This document shows positions 1 through 10,600 of a DNA stretch of 64,000 nucleotides, one piece after another. The stretch is from assembly GCF_001411555.2 (NCBI RefSeq), contig NC_049901.1, forward strand, positions 15,291,190-15,355,189, written 5' to 3'. This DNA is from Juglans regia. Its lineage: Eukaryota > Streptophyta > Magnoliopsida > Fagales > Juglandaceae. Made by a program: the position numbers and the translations under genes. The notes under the pieces were generated by a model. That model searched no databases and was not told the DNA's origin. It was given only the letters and a program-made list of their open reading frames with translations. Within the stretch, counting starts at the first letter, position 1, and every line of letters begins with the position of its first letter.

Positions 1-530
1 GTGTCCAGTTTAATTTTACATAATTTTTTGTTTTCTAAACAATAAAATTACTTTAAAAAGTGGAAACAATGAGTTATAGATGCAAAGTTTCATCTCATCA
101 TCTCCTATATTATACAGTAACATGTAATTTCTCATTTTTACCATTCAATTTAAACATATATATATACATTGATGTTTAAATATGTGTGTTTACACATCAA
201 GAAAAAAAAATCACATATTGGTGTGTGGTGTGGAGATGATGAATAACATTTCTTTAAAAAAAAATCATTTTAATCTAATATCTTTATTTTAAATCTAGCA
301 GATGATTTTTAAATTAAGTCAAGTATTCTAAAATCTTCTAAATATTTTACCAAAATCATTTTAAATTAGGTATTTGTAGTGTTATTGAAAAAAGACTAAT
401 TTTCAAGTAAACATTTTTTTATATTTTGGAGTTCTGAAAATAATATAATTTTTAAAAAAGTAATTTATTTAAATGATTTTATTATTTTAAGAATATAATT
501 TAATATTCATTAATTTATTTGACCTAAAAC
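1..530. other. AT-rich intergenic DNA, no gene seen
   Basis: Very AT-rich sequence with short A and T runs and a few TA steps. No ORF of substance on either strand and no recognisable repeat boundary. Confidence 0.5.
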
Positions 531-634
531 ATTTGACCCAAAACATGCCATTAAATACTATTCGTCATTTTCCCAGAAAACGGCCCAAGCATAAACTGAT
601 CATTTTTCTAGAAAATAGTGTTTGTATCAATCAC

Positions 635-875
635 TATAGGCGGGAATCGCAGGCGCGCTTACCACCATCCATACTTACCACCATTCCTACCGCTAACACT
701 GTAGACAGGAATCACAGGCGGGACTTACTATCATCCTTACTTACCACCATCTCTATCGCTTGCATTGTAGGCGAAAATCATAGGCGGGACTTACCACCAT
801 CCCTACTTACTACCATCTCTACCACGTGCACAGTAGGCAGGACTCTACCACCATCTCTGGTTACCACCATCCCTA
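635..875 (+). repeat. Minisatellite, about four units of 65-66 bp
   Basis: Four successive imperfect units, each starting near a GTAGGCGGGAATCACAGG-like block followed by two TTACCACCAT blocks. The repeated anchor falls near 638, 703, 769 and 834. Because the period is close to 22 codons, the repeats stay in frame in an open frame from 533 to 949, giving a repeated SLLTTI-type peptide. Nothing else suggests that the frame is expressed. I read it as a minisatellite rather than a gene. Confidence 0.7.
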
Positions 876-949
876 CAGATCCTTTTCCTTTCTCTTATTC
901 ATTTCAATCCATTCATTTCAAACATACCCAAAAATCATCTCTCACATGA

Positions 950-1480
950 AAACCCAATTTTCATTCACAACACATGAGCATGCATGAAATGATGCAATAA
1001 ATGCTATGATGTCAAACACAACATAAATACATGCAGGCATAATTCAATTAAATAAAAAAAACATTCTCACATCCAATCAACCCCCATACTCCTAGGACTC
1101 CAAGTTCGGCACAACCAACCAGACTGTAGAAAATTTGTTAGTGCAAAAATATATTCAAATCTCACAAAATTATTTGAAAAATTACTTACAGTGATAAAAT
1201 ATAATTTTCGAATGATCAATGAGGTGTAAGAGGTGACGGCACAACAACGTAACATTGTATTTTAAACTATGGTCGTGGGTCTCAAAAGGCTAAATTTTGA
1301 ATAGGAACAAACTAAGACTTGTGATAGTTAAGGAAGGACTTAGAGGTGTTGGTGAAGCAAATAGTGGTGGTGGTTGATTGCGGTTGGAGACCAAAATATC
1401 CAAATCGAAAAATGAGCTAGAGGGGCTTCAATGGTGGCGGATCGGAGCTGAGGTTGGGTGGTTTAGGTAGCTGAAAGGCC
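950..1480. other. Intergenic DNA, nothing recognised
   Basis: Mixed-composition sequence becoming G-rich to the right. No coding region or repeat boundary that I can support. Confidence 0.4.
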
Positions 1481-1536
1481 GATGGTAGTGTGGTGAAGAG
1501 ATGCCGGCACGACAGTGGCGTTGGAACCAAAAAGGG

Positions 1537-1783
1537 CTGCGGCTTGAATTCCCTCGTGGCGGTTAACAACGGCACGAGAGGGGCTGATATTGGAAGGGGA
1601 AGGACGCCGATCGGAGGGGAAGTGAATGAGCTAGGTGGTAGGCATGCAGCGGTTCATTGCAAGAGACAAAGAAACGGACATGCCGTGGCTTGGATTCCCT
1701 CGTGGAGGTTAACGGTGGCACGAGAGGGGCTGAGATTGGAAGGGGAGGGATGCCAGCCGGAGGGGAAGAGAATGGGTGGAGTG
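1537..1783 (+). repeat. Direct duplication of a GC-rich ~95-bp segment
   Basis: Two similar copies, about 1537-1635 and 1684-1783, start about 147 bp apart. Both contain TTCCCTCGTGG, GGTTAAC and GGCACGAGAGGGGCTGA blocks in the same order. The surrounding 1.4-1.87 kb is much richer in G than its neighbourhood, so it may be a transposon fragment. Open frames on both strands follow from the composition, and I do not call a gene. Confidence 0.6.
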
Positions 1784-1899
1784 GTGGAGGAGGGGCTTGC
1801 GCGTAGGAGAAGACCAGGGGCAAAACGAAAATTTGGGAATAGAAGCAGGGGCAAAATGGAAAAAAATTGTTAGACAAAAATACTATTCATCTCGATTTG

Positions 1900-2075
1900 C
1901 ACTTATATATATATATAGTAGATATATATATTTATATAATGAGAGCATGCAACAAAAATATGATTCAAAGGATGATGGTCACGGGAACAATATATATGCA
2001 GCTATCTTCCCTTTATACTCACAATTTAATCCTTCCTTATACTATATATACGCTTCTCTCTCTCTCTCTCTCTAG
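1900..2075. repeat. TA and CT microsatellites
   Basis: A TA-rich tract at about 1903-1937 and a CT run at about 2053-2074. The DNA from here to 2770 holds no gene or element I recognise. Confidence 0.7.
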
Positions 2076-2770
2076 TCTCTACGGTGCAAAAATATAGCAC
2101 AATTTTTATTTTTCCTCTATCCTAGTGTGACTGCATATATTAAACGAAACTGATGTGCTTCATCCGTACGTTCATGGCCGGATTACAATTCACACGCGCA
2201 CACATTATATATAATGGTCACGTACGTATATCAAAACAACATGATAATTAAAAGAGAAGCATGGAGTAAATGACGTCCCAAGGGACGATTACTATCCATT
2301 TCCTATATCAGTCCTGCTACAGGTACGCATTGGTAACCTTTGGGGGAATCGGCTGCATGTCAGTCAGTCGATATATTTATAAAATTAAAAAACAACAAAC
2401 AAAAACACAAAAATAGAGGGAAAATGAAACCCAGCTGAAGAAGAGAAAGGAGGGAGTGCCGTCGGAAGTCAGATTTCTTGCCTTTTCTGTGCCTCAGGTG
2501 CAGCATTTCCATTTGGACTTTATTTGTGCTTTGAAGGAGAACGCATTGATAGGCAGCTTGGGTGTTATTTATTTTAGATTTTTTTCCGGAGGTATGCTAT
2601 ATTTCCATGATGAATTGTAACTAGTTGTTTGCATAATATCATACTTTCAAATTTTCAATGCCCAGAAACTGTGTTCACGAGCCTGTGCTTTGCACGTAGT
2701 GCCTTTCTAATGCTAGTTTGCTCTTTACATCAATTTTTTTACTAAAATAATTGATAAATCAAATAACAGT

Positions 2771-2985
2771 ACCTTGCTCTGTTCGTGGGTAGACAAAGAA
2801 GATGAGAAGAAGACCCAAAATCACCGAATTTGCTCTTTAGGGCATGAGAAGAAAAAGATGAGAAGAACCTAAGTTGTGTCCGTCTTCGTGGGTAGACGAA
2901 GAAGATGAGAAGAAGACCCAACCCTTGCTTTGTTCGTGGGTAGAGGAAGAAGACGAACCTTGCTCTGTTCGTGAAAGTGGAGAAC
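2771..2985 (+). repeat. Imperfect tandem repeat of GTTCGTGGGTAGA units
   Basis: At least three blocks repeat TTCGTGGGTAGA followed by an AGAAGATGAGAAGAAG stretch and CCTTGCT (near 2781, 2887 and 2933, with a partial copy near 2968). Short direct repeats with purine-rich arms explain the minus-strand open frame here. Confidence 0.6.
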
Positions 2986-3337
2986 ACTGTCACGAGGTCA
3001 TCATGGTTGAAAAATCATATCTAGTCAACAAATAATCACCGTGTGCTCAAGATTGTGCTAAGAAATATTCCCTGCAATCGGCATATTACATTAGAAGAGA
3101 AATTGTAACAAGATCATCTTAGTAGGTGAAAATTTCAGAGAGAAGGAAAAAAAAAAAGCGCCAGACGAGTTGAATATGAGATTTTTCATCGGTCCAATCT
3201 ATTTAATTTGGCAAAACAGTGTAGCGTAGAATACTATAGTGGAATTAATTCCGATGAAATTGAATTCTCCGTGAAGATGCAGAGAACCAAAACGATGTCA
3301 AAACCAGCCATTTTTCTTAGCGACAAAATTCATTGGG

Positions 3338-3347
3338 AGAGAGAGAG

Positions 3348-3385
<38 letters not shown>
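3338..3385 (+). repeat. GA then TA microsatellite
   Basis: A GAGAGA run (about 3338-3352) passes directly into an uninterrupted TATATA run up to 3384. It abuts the donor site of the OEP16-like exon 2 at 3386. Confidence 0.85.
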
Positions 3386-3389
<4 letters not shown>

Positions 3390-3680
3390 TTTGAGGACGT
3401 GATAGGCATGATCCTCTGCAGCTGCTCTGGTAGAGGCAACCTGAGCAAAAAAATGTAGAGGGAAGTCGTCGAATTCTCTAAAAAACATTACCTAGAAGGA
3501 GAAAAAGAAGGAAAATGAGAGAGGGAGAGAGATGAAAGAGAATGAAGAGGGAAGGAATAATATTACGATGTCGATCTTCAAGAAACCATCGACGGTGAGG
3601 TTGAGGAAAGGGTTGCCCATGTCAATCGCGATGTTGACTTTAGGAGTAGTTACAGAACCAGAAAACCTGCTCCGAGGCAT
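3386..3680 (-). pseudogene. OEP16: OEP16-like chloroplast outer-envelope channel, first two exons only
   Basis: Read on the minus strand, exon 1 (3680-3567) begins with an ATG and encodes 38 residues, including TTPKV, the diagnostic block MGNPFLNLTVDGFLKI and a GT donor. Exon 2 (3440-3386) follows a TTTGCTCAG acceptor in the correct phase and encodes VASTRAAAED followed by HAYHVLKK, then a GTATATA donor. Both exons match the N-terminal part of OEP16 amino-acid-selective channel proteins of the plastid outer envelope, including the exon boundary. The third and later exons, with the remaining membrane helices, should lie below 3386. I cannot find them before 2100, where microsatellite and tandem repeats occur instead. 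I therefore call a truncated gene copy. A functional gene with distant exons is possible but unlikely. Confidence 0.65.
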
Positions 3681-3689
3681 CCTTCTCCA

Positions 3690-4700
3690 CCTTCACATAA
3701 CACACTCTCGCTCAGTAACTTGCGTTGGTGTTCTGCCATTTGGGTTAAACACAAAACGCGCGGTTTCAATTTTTCCACATAGAGGGACGGGTATGCGGGG
3801 GTTCCCACGCCGGGTGCAAGTAGACTTTTTGATATATATATATTGTCAGGTATTGTTAGCTCTAAAAGTATGCAACGAATTAAAGTCGAGCTTTTACTTT
3901 ACGTACGGTTTATGCATGATAGATATATAGATCCAGTACAAATAGAGTCCACAAACTGATGATCATATATGTATATATATCTATATATATATATATGCCT
4001 TAGAAAGACAAGTGTACGCGATTTTATAATCAAATGTATTCCCCCTCGTTGGCCAAAAACTGTAAGATTCATATATAGCATGCTAGCTGTACGTACGTGA
4101 TGTTAGACACGTACCGTTCAAAAGCAGTATGAAACCATTTTGAATATTTCGGTACTTCAGAGTAATTAGCATTTACATGATTCACGTACGTTCTGAAAAT
4201 ATTGATCCTCTTCGACTTCTACCATTGATCCTTTTCAAAGTTCAAACACAAGTTTATTATATATATACAGAATACGCCAACTTCATCGCCTCGTTATGAT
4301 GAGAGAGAGAGAGACTGCTCAATTACTTAATCCCAAGTCTGATCTGAATATTTCCAGGCATGCATGTCAAGTCCATGTTTGGTTTTGATATGATGGTCCG
4401 ATTTCAAATTGTTCAATTGTGGGATGAAGGACATATATAGATCTATGGAAGTTTCTGCTCACGTGTACTTTAATTTAAACAACATAAATATCTAAGATGC
4501 TGACGAGTGCTTCTATGATATGCTTGATTACACATGCATGCGCAGACTCATGGTCCTGATAACACACCCACACACACTGAATCACGGGTATCAAAATGTA
4601 AAACCTGATGAAATATCCGTGAATCTCACTCTTTTCCCCGATCTAGACTGAGAATAGAAGATCAAGAATCTGCATATAAATGTTGTCATTGACGATCTCT
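3690..4700. other. Intergenic DNA with TA microsatellites
   Basis: Contains TA-rich runs near 3830-3842 and 3968-3996, a GA run near 4301-4313, and several ACGTACGT-like steps. No ORF is supported. Some of it may be regulatory for the small ORF at 4795. Confidence 0.4.
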
Positions 4701-4794
4701 TTGAGTACTACACGATTAATCAGGGACGAGTTCTTTCTTTATGAACAAACTGAGCTGAGGATCGAGTTCTTTGATATTTATTAGAGAAAGAATA

Positions 4795-5109
4795 ATGTCT
4801 ATAGAAGCACTGGCAATGGCAGGCATCGATTACAGAGAGTGCAGCATCAAGCTTGAAGAGTGGGAAAAGGGTGGCTTTTATCAACAGCCACCACCACCAC
4901 ATCTCTTAGCTGAGCAAAATTTTGGCATTCATGAGGTAGAGAAAGTCCCTGTGGATGCTGATATATCAGTGGCTCATGGAGAATGCGTGAAAGCCTGGAT
5001 GCGCGAATGGGCTAAAGCTGTTGCTGCAAAGAATCAGAATCAGATCGAGAGTACTGTGTTACACTTTGAAATGAGAGCTGTATTAGTAGCCAATTTGTAT
5101 AGCTTATAG
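4795..5109 (+). CDS. Small hypothetical plant protein, 104 aa
   Basis: Open frame from an ATG giving a protein that starts MSIEALAMAGIDYRECSI and continues with an acidic LEEWE block, a proline run (PPPPH) and an LLAEQ block. A basic, alanine-rich end (AKAVAAK) follows. The codon usage and the conserved-looking N-terminus resemble short uncharacterised proteins I associate with woody rosids, but I know no function. There is no signal peptide, membrane segment or known domain. The last 20 residues may be intron read-through, because composition changes after about 5040. An upstream in-frame non-ATG extension exists to 4771. It has no conserved neighbour, so context does not help. Confidence 0.45.
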   Translation: MSIEALAMAGIDYRECSIKLEEWEKGGFYQQPPPPHLLAEQNFGIHEVEKVPVDADISVAHGECVKAWMREWAKAVAAKNQNQIESTVLHFEMRAVLVANLYSL

Positions 5110-5558
5110 GTTTGATAAAATGATCAAGTGTTTGATATTTTTGGAAGAAGTTAACGGTAATACACTGTTTTCTTTTTGACTTGGAGAATAACTCCATATA
5201 TTACAAGAAGGTTGGTCAGACGTACTCGGCCTCAAATTTCGAAGCAAGCAGCACTCACATAATTGAATAACGCCAAAAGAAAATTGATTTTTTTTTTTTT
5301 TCCTGACGGAATATTGCAAGAACCTACCAATATGTCCAAAAGATTAATGTTCGATGCTCTCTGCGAAAGATTACGTGCTTCCCCAAAGGAACTCATGAGT
5401 TTAGAGTTTCCATTTTGGAACTTTTTCTTTCCTTCTTTCATGATTGATTTTGAACAGTCACAGAACCTTCGGTCATAAAATGGAAGTGGAGAACTTTATT
5501 TGTAATTATAAATTTATAATGCCATCATATTCGGCTTAGCAATTCATAACACTAAACT

Positions 5559-5742
5559 CGTTTGATTTTTAGATGAGATGAGATAAAAGTTGAAAGTTGA
5601 ATAAAATATTATTAGAATATATATTTTTAATATTATTTTTGTTTTAAAATTTGAAAAAATTAAATTATTTAATATGAAAATTTAAAAAAATTATTATGAT
5701 TAAATTAGATGAGATAAAAATGATTATGAAAACAAACATGGC
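5559..5742. mobile_element. Foldback MITE, family B (GATGAGATGAG ends)
   Basis: AT-rich element of about 184 bp with GATGAGATGAG near the left end and GATGAGATAAA near the right. It is flanked by CTAAACT at 5552-5558 and 5743-5749, which fits a 7-8 bp target duplication of hAT type. Confidence 0.6.
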
Positions 5743-5837
5743 CTAAACTAATCAAAAGGCAACAAGAGATGGAAGCACTAATTGGCTGTATTAAGAGACA
5801 ACTTTCGGATTCTATATATTAAGATAGATTTTATTTC

Positions 5838-6035
5838 GGCCTGGTTTGGTTACCAAGATGAGTTTCGTATCGATATAATCATTATATTTTTTTAAACTCT
5901 CACACAAAATATAATAAATAATTCAATATTTTCAAATCATAAAATAAAAATTATATTAAAAAATTATATTCTAATAATATTTTATTTAACTTTCAGTTTT
6001 TTTTCATCCCATCTCATCTGCATAACCAAACGAAG
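5838..6035. mobile_element. Foldback MITE, family B, second copy in opposite orientation
   Basis: Begins near GGTTTGGTTACCAAGATGAG and ends near CATCTCATCTGCATAACCAAAC, so the ends are inverted repeats of each other. The AT-rich core is the reverse complement of the copy about 100 bp upstream. Confidence 0.6.
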
Positions 6036-6740
6036 GCATCTCCTATTGGGCTCTCCCAGTCGGGATTTTCATTTCCTTTCTTTTTATGTTGAAAAATGCT
6101 AGTATGACTCTCAAATGTGTCTATTCATATATTTTATTTTTTTATTTTTTTCTTAATGATTAAGGAAGTGATTATTAGTGAATTTATATTATTATTATTA
6201 TTATTATTATTTTAATGGTAAAGGATCTTTAAAAAATGCTTAAAAGAAAAATACTATTTGCATGGTGTGTAATGTATATTTGGCCCTAGAATTCATGTCC
6301 TTCTATGTTTTCTGTTTGTCAGTGTGGCCTTTTGGGTGTCGTGTAGGATTTGCAGTTGCTTCGTGCCCACGATCTATGGATTCGAAAAAAGAGTAAAAAA
6401 AAGTTGGTTCCCTCCTTGCAATGCATCTCAACCTACCTATTGAAACCCACTAACCACATATCACATGTATTCATATGTATATGCGTCTACCGAATCCAAA
6501 AAAAGTGCATCTTAAAAAGTACCTAAACGAATTGCATGCGTATGTGACATTAACCGTGCGTGATTAGATATCCATTTCATATCAAACACACCATTATTAT
6601 TGTATTTGCTTGAGTCCATACCTATAAGAGAGAGAGAGAGAGAGAGAGAGTGTCAAGTGAAGTCATTGAGGTCACGGGAAAAGAGAAGGGTTATAAACTC
6701 TGTACATGCGATCTGTGACCTCTGTTTCCATAAGGGGTTT
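6036..6740. other. Intergenic DNA; ATT and GA microsatellites
   Basis: Contains a TTA/ATT run near 6186-6212 and a GA run at about 6626-6650. No coding region seen. Confidence 0.5.
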
Positions 6741-6742
6741 TT

Positions 6743-6916
6743 GGTATGAGTAATGTTACATATAATCGTATAATGCACAAACGTCATACAATCATTTTAA
6801 AAAAGTGTGATCTACCAGTAAAAAAATAATTTTTTTTTAATGTGAATCTCGTATTTATTCAATTTTTTCAAAATAACTGCACAACATTTGCACACTCACG
6901 ACTGCAATTATCATTT
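6743..6916. mobile_element. Foldback MITE, family A
   Basis: About 170 bp, starting GAGTAATGTTACATATAATC and ending in sequence that reads ATGATAATTGCAGTCGTGAG on the other strand. Internally, TCATTTTAAAAAAGTG pairs with a TTTTTTCAAAATAACTG arm. Related copies lie at 17104, 22745 and 24385. Confidence 0.6.
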
Positions 6917-7229
6917 TTCTTTTGATATTTTACAGTTCACACCTGAGACCTCAGTCTTCAAGAGGAAGGTTCAGATCACATATACTGATCAATGCTGGTT
7001 TTGATTGAAATCAAAAGAATACAACACAAATTACGATTAGTGTCGGGGTGAAGCTATGTCAATAAAAGATCTAGCTAGCAATGGCAGGCAACAACTGTAT
7101 TCAACTGCACCATCGACCTCGACGAGAGGGATCGTTGAGATGCGGAGAACACAGTACAATACATCGGGCCATGGCGAATTCAAGCAGTGAGTGAGACAAA
7201 CGGAAAGTTCATAGTGAAACAATCCAATC

Positions 7230-7642
7230 GCAGGTGAAGGGAAATATAACTATTTCATTCAATGCACTGTCATATTTCTAGTGGACACAACTTAAATCAG
7301 ACTTGTAGCAACGCATTCAGAACCCAACATGGAGAAAGTTTTCATATTATGAAAGGCAAAGTTGTGTATATAATACTTCATCAGATCAAATTAACACACA
7401 AGAAAATTACAAAATACATATAAACACAAGAAGAAGGAGGAGGAGGAGGAGCTTAAACCAGGCCCAGCAACATATCGAGTTCAAATTTCACTGAGCCAAT
7501 TGAATTCAATTATACCCAATCGAATTTTTTCAATTGGGTATAAAAATTAGGCATATCAAATAAATCTCTGAGCTAACCAACCAAAAAGGATCGTACATGC
7601 CTATAATCTAAACAAGGATTGGGTGCAGAGTTATTCGATACC
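7230..7642 (-). other. Probable 3' untranslated region of the receptor kinase
   Basis: Sequence directly after the TGA at 7643-7645, without splice signals or another gene. The transcript end is not defined. A purine run (AAGAAGGAGGAGGAGGAGG) lies at about 7430-7450 on the plus strand. DNA from 6920 to 7230 has no recognised content. Confidence 0.35.
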
Positions 7643-10600
7643 TCATCTTCCACCAGACAATTCAATAGCATCTTGGTTATAAACAGAGTCTTCTCCCCAG
7701 TCAAATCTTCTTTGTAATCTCTCATACTCTTGCCTACGAGTAACCTCAATATGCTGCCATTCTTCCCACCTCTCAGCTAGCCCCTCACCTTCCAGCATCC
7801 GTACCACCTCTGACATTGCAGGGCGGTCCTCTGGTGATGACTGGGTACAAAGCAATGCAACTTTAATCATCATTTCCACCTCTTGAATGTCGTAATTTTT
7901 ACTTAGGTTGGGATCTACAATAGCATCAAGTTTCTTCTCCCTTTCCAGCTTCTTGACCTTCACAAGGAGAGAGATACAAATTTCATTAATTAGCGGAAGT
8001 AAATCATCCAAAGTAAAAGGGATGAGCCACAACTAAATATGTATGCTCATCTGGAGCCTTATCAAAAGTGGGTAATACTCCATCGTAGAAATCACAAATT
8101 GACAGTAAGCAAGTGAACTCCCAGCTTGAGTAAGCTGCAATTCTCCCAATACAACTAAGGAATTGTGGAAATATTAAATGTTTCAAATAAAAAGGAAGCA
8201 TTTCATCTTTATAATCTTCGTTATGTATATTATTTTAAGGAGAACTCCAACGTAATTGTAAAGTACATTCACAATTAAGTAAACTAGCTGCAAACCCGCA
8301 CACAAATAAAACTATTTAATGAAAGGTAACATATATCTACTTATAATATATGAAAAGAGAGAGAAAGGTGTAGACGCAACCCTTTAGGTGTTCCTCAGAT
8401 TTCAGAAATAGATAGCTTCCTCTTCCAATTATCAAAATGGAGAAAGTAAGGAAAAAAAGGAAGTAGCTGGTACAGAGAAGTTGAGTCCAGAACTTTAAAC
8501 TTCCGAAAGTAATTAGTTGAGTTCAAGATTGAACTTGGTCAAAATATCAAATATAAACTAATTTACATAAAATTTTCTACATGTTCGGTAATTAAATATA
8601 AAGAAAGTTGTGCAAAGCAATCTCTAAGTAGATATAAAAACAGTTCATGCTTGAACGAAAAAAATAATCGTCCAGCTAATGGTCCTCACAATCCTCTCAT
8701 GCATTTTAGACTTCTTAGACAAATAAGGATGTAGACCTTTAAGCTTCCAAAACTTGGGAGATGAGAGATGATGGCGCACCTCATAAGAGCAAAGTTTCAA
8801 GCTTTCAAAATTAAATATTACATTGGATGGGATGTTTCTAACCACAAATTAAATGTTGATGCATAGAAGTTTAAGCACAGAGATATAGAAGATCGAGAAT
8901 CCTTAATGGCAAGTGAGGGCACAAATGATTTTTGCAGGTCTCTTTCAGAAAGCAGGTTATAATGCATAAATCAGTCAAGAAAAATAACCTTAATGTGTTT
9001 GCTCCAGCTGTATAAAGATTATGCAGCACGTAATACTTATAACATAATTAAAATCAGCCATGTGTGCAATAATATGATACGAGTGTAAGAGATATGCACA
9101 CAATACCAAGAAATTATCATAACGAGGTTATCTTACATGATCAAGCAATAAAACATCATCTTCTTCCTCCAAGCGCGAAAAGTCAATTGCCCTTTGACCT
9201 GTCACAAGCTCTAAAAGCATTATTCCATAACCAAAAACATCAGTTCTTTCTGAAGACTTCCCAGTGGACAAGTATTCAGGTGCTATGTGGCCCATTGTCC
9301 CACGAACTTGAGTAGTCACATTAGTTTTTCTAACATCAACCAACTTTGCAAGGCCAAAATCACCAACAACTGCTTCAAAGTCTTCATCAAGTAACACATT
9401 TGCAGCCTTAACATCCCGGTGAATAATTTTAGGATTGCAATGCTCATGAAGGTACTCTAGACCACGAGCTGTCCCTAAAGCAACTCGTTTTCTTGTAGGC
9501 CAATCCAAAATGGGTCCCCCAGGTTTAACTTCTGCATCAATGCTAAAAGTCAGTATGATATCATCAGAAAGGCGCAGCTTGGTTGGTAATCATACTATGG
9601 ACAATGCAAGTATAGAGAACCCTATTCCCCTTTCCCAACGTAAATATCTTTCCATTTTCATTCCACTACGTGTATATGAAAAGAACAGTAATTTCCATTG
9701 CAGCACCACCTAACAAGTCAACCCTTCAATACAAGAGCCCAGTGAGTGCGGCCCGGGGGGTGGGGGGCTTAGTCCCGGGACACTTCTAAGCAGAATATAT
9801 CACCAATAATATAAAATCAAAGAGTTTTAAAAGGAATTAGTCATTGTCAATCTAATCAATACTTCTTGTTTTTTTAATTCTTTTTTTTTTATAAGTAAAC
9901 GATTGTATTAATAAGAATAGGCATAGCCCAAATACACAAGATGGTATACAAGAGGTAACACCTATCTAGGAAGAAACAAAGGATACAAGAAAGTCATGAA
10001 CATCGAGGCCATTAAAATCTACAGCAATGGCCCATAGAAATAATAGAGTTTTAATAAAAAGAGATCTAAGTTCAATCATTTCGCTCTTGCCACAAGCACC
10101 ACAAAATACAGATAGGAACCATCCTCACATGGCTTTGATTTGTGGGATATCTCCTAGATTTGTCCAGCTGGCCAACAATTTTGCCACTGAGACGGGCATA
10201 ACCCAAGCTAAGTCTAATCTGCAAAAAACTTCATCCCATAACGCTCTAGCAAGCTCACAATGCAGTAAGAGATGATCCATAGCTTACCAGTTTTCTTACA
10301 CATGCAGCACCAATCTACTATGATCACCTTGCGTTTCCGTAAGTTATCCATCGTCAAAACCTTATCCAAAGAAGTTGTTCAAGCAAAAAATGCCGCTTTA
10401 GGAGGTGCCTTGTTTTGCCAAATTCTTCTCCATGGAAACTGAATGTTCTACAACTGTGTGAAACACTTATAGAAATAGCGAACTAAGAATATGCCTATAC
10501 ATGCGGGTACCCACCACAGCAAGTCAACACCTTGAGAACTCAAAGTCATGGAATACAAGAGACTAAAAAACTCCTCAAAGCTGCCAACTTTTCAATCTTG

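Noticed and set aside
635..875. Regularly spaced repeats as a CRISPR array
   Set aside because: Units are contiguous diverged tandem copies without unique spacers, in a plant nuclear genome; a minisatellite.
7037..7222. 61-codon minus-strand frame downstream of the receptor kinase
   Set aside because: Short, without known motifs, and lies beyond the kinase stop in probable flanking DNA.
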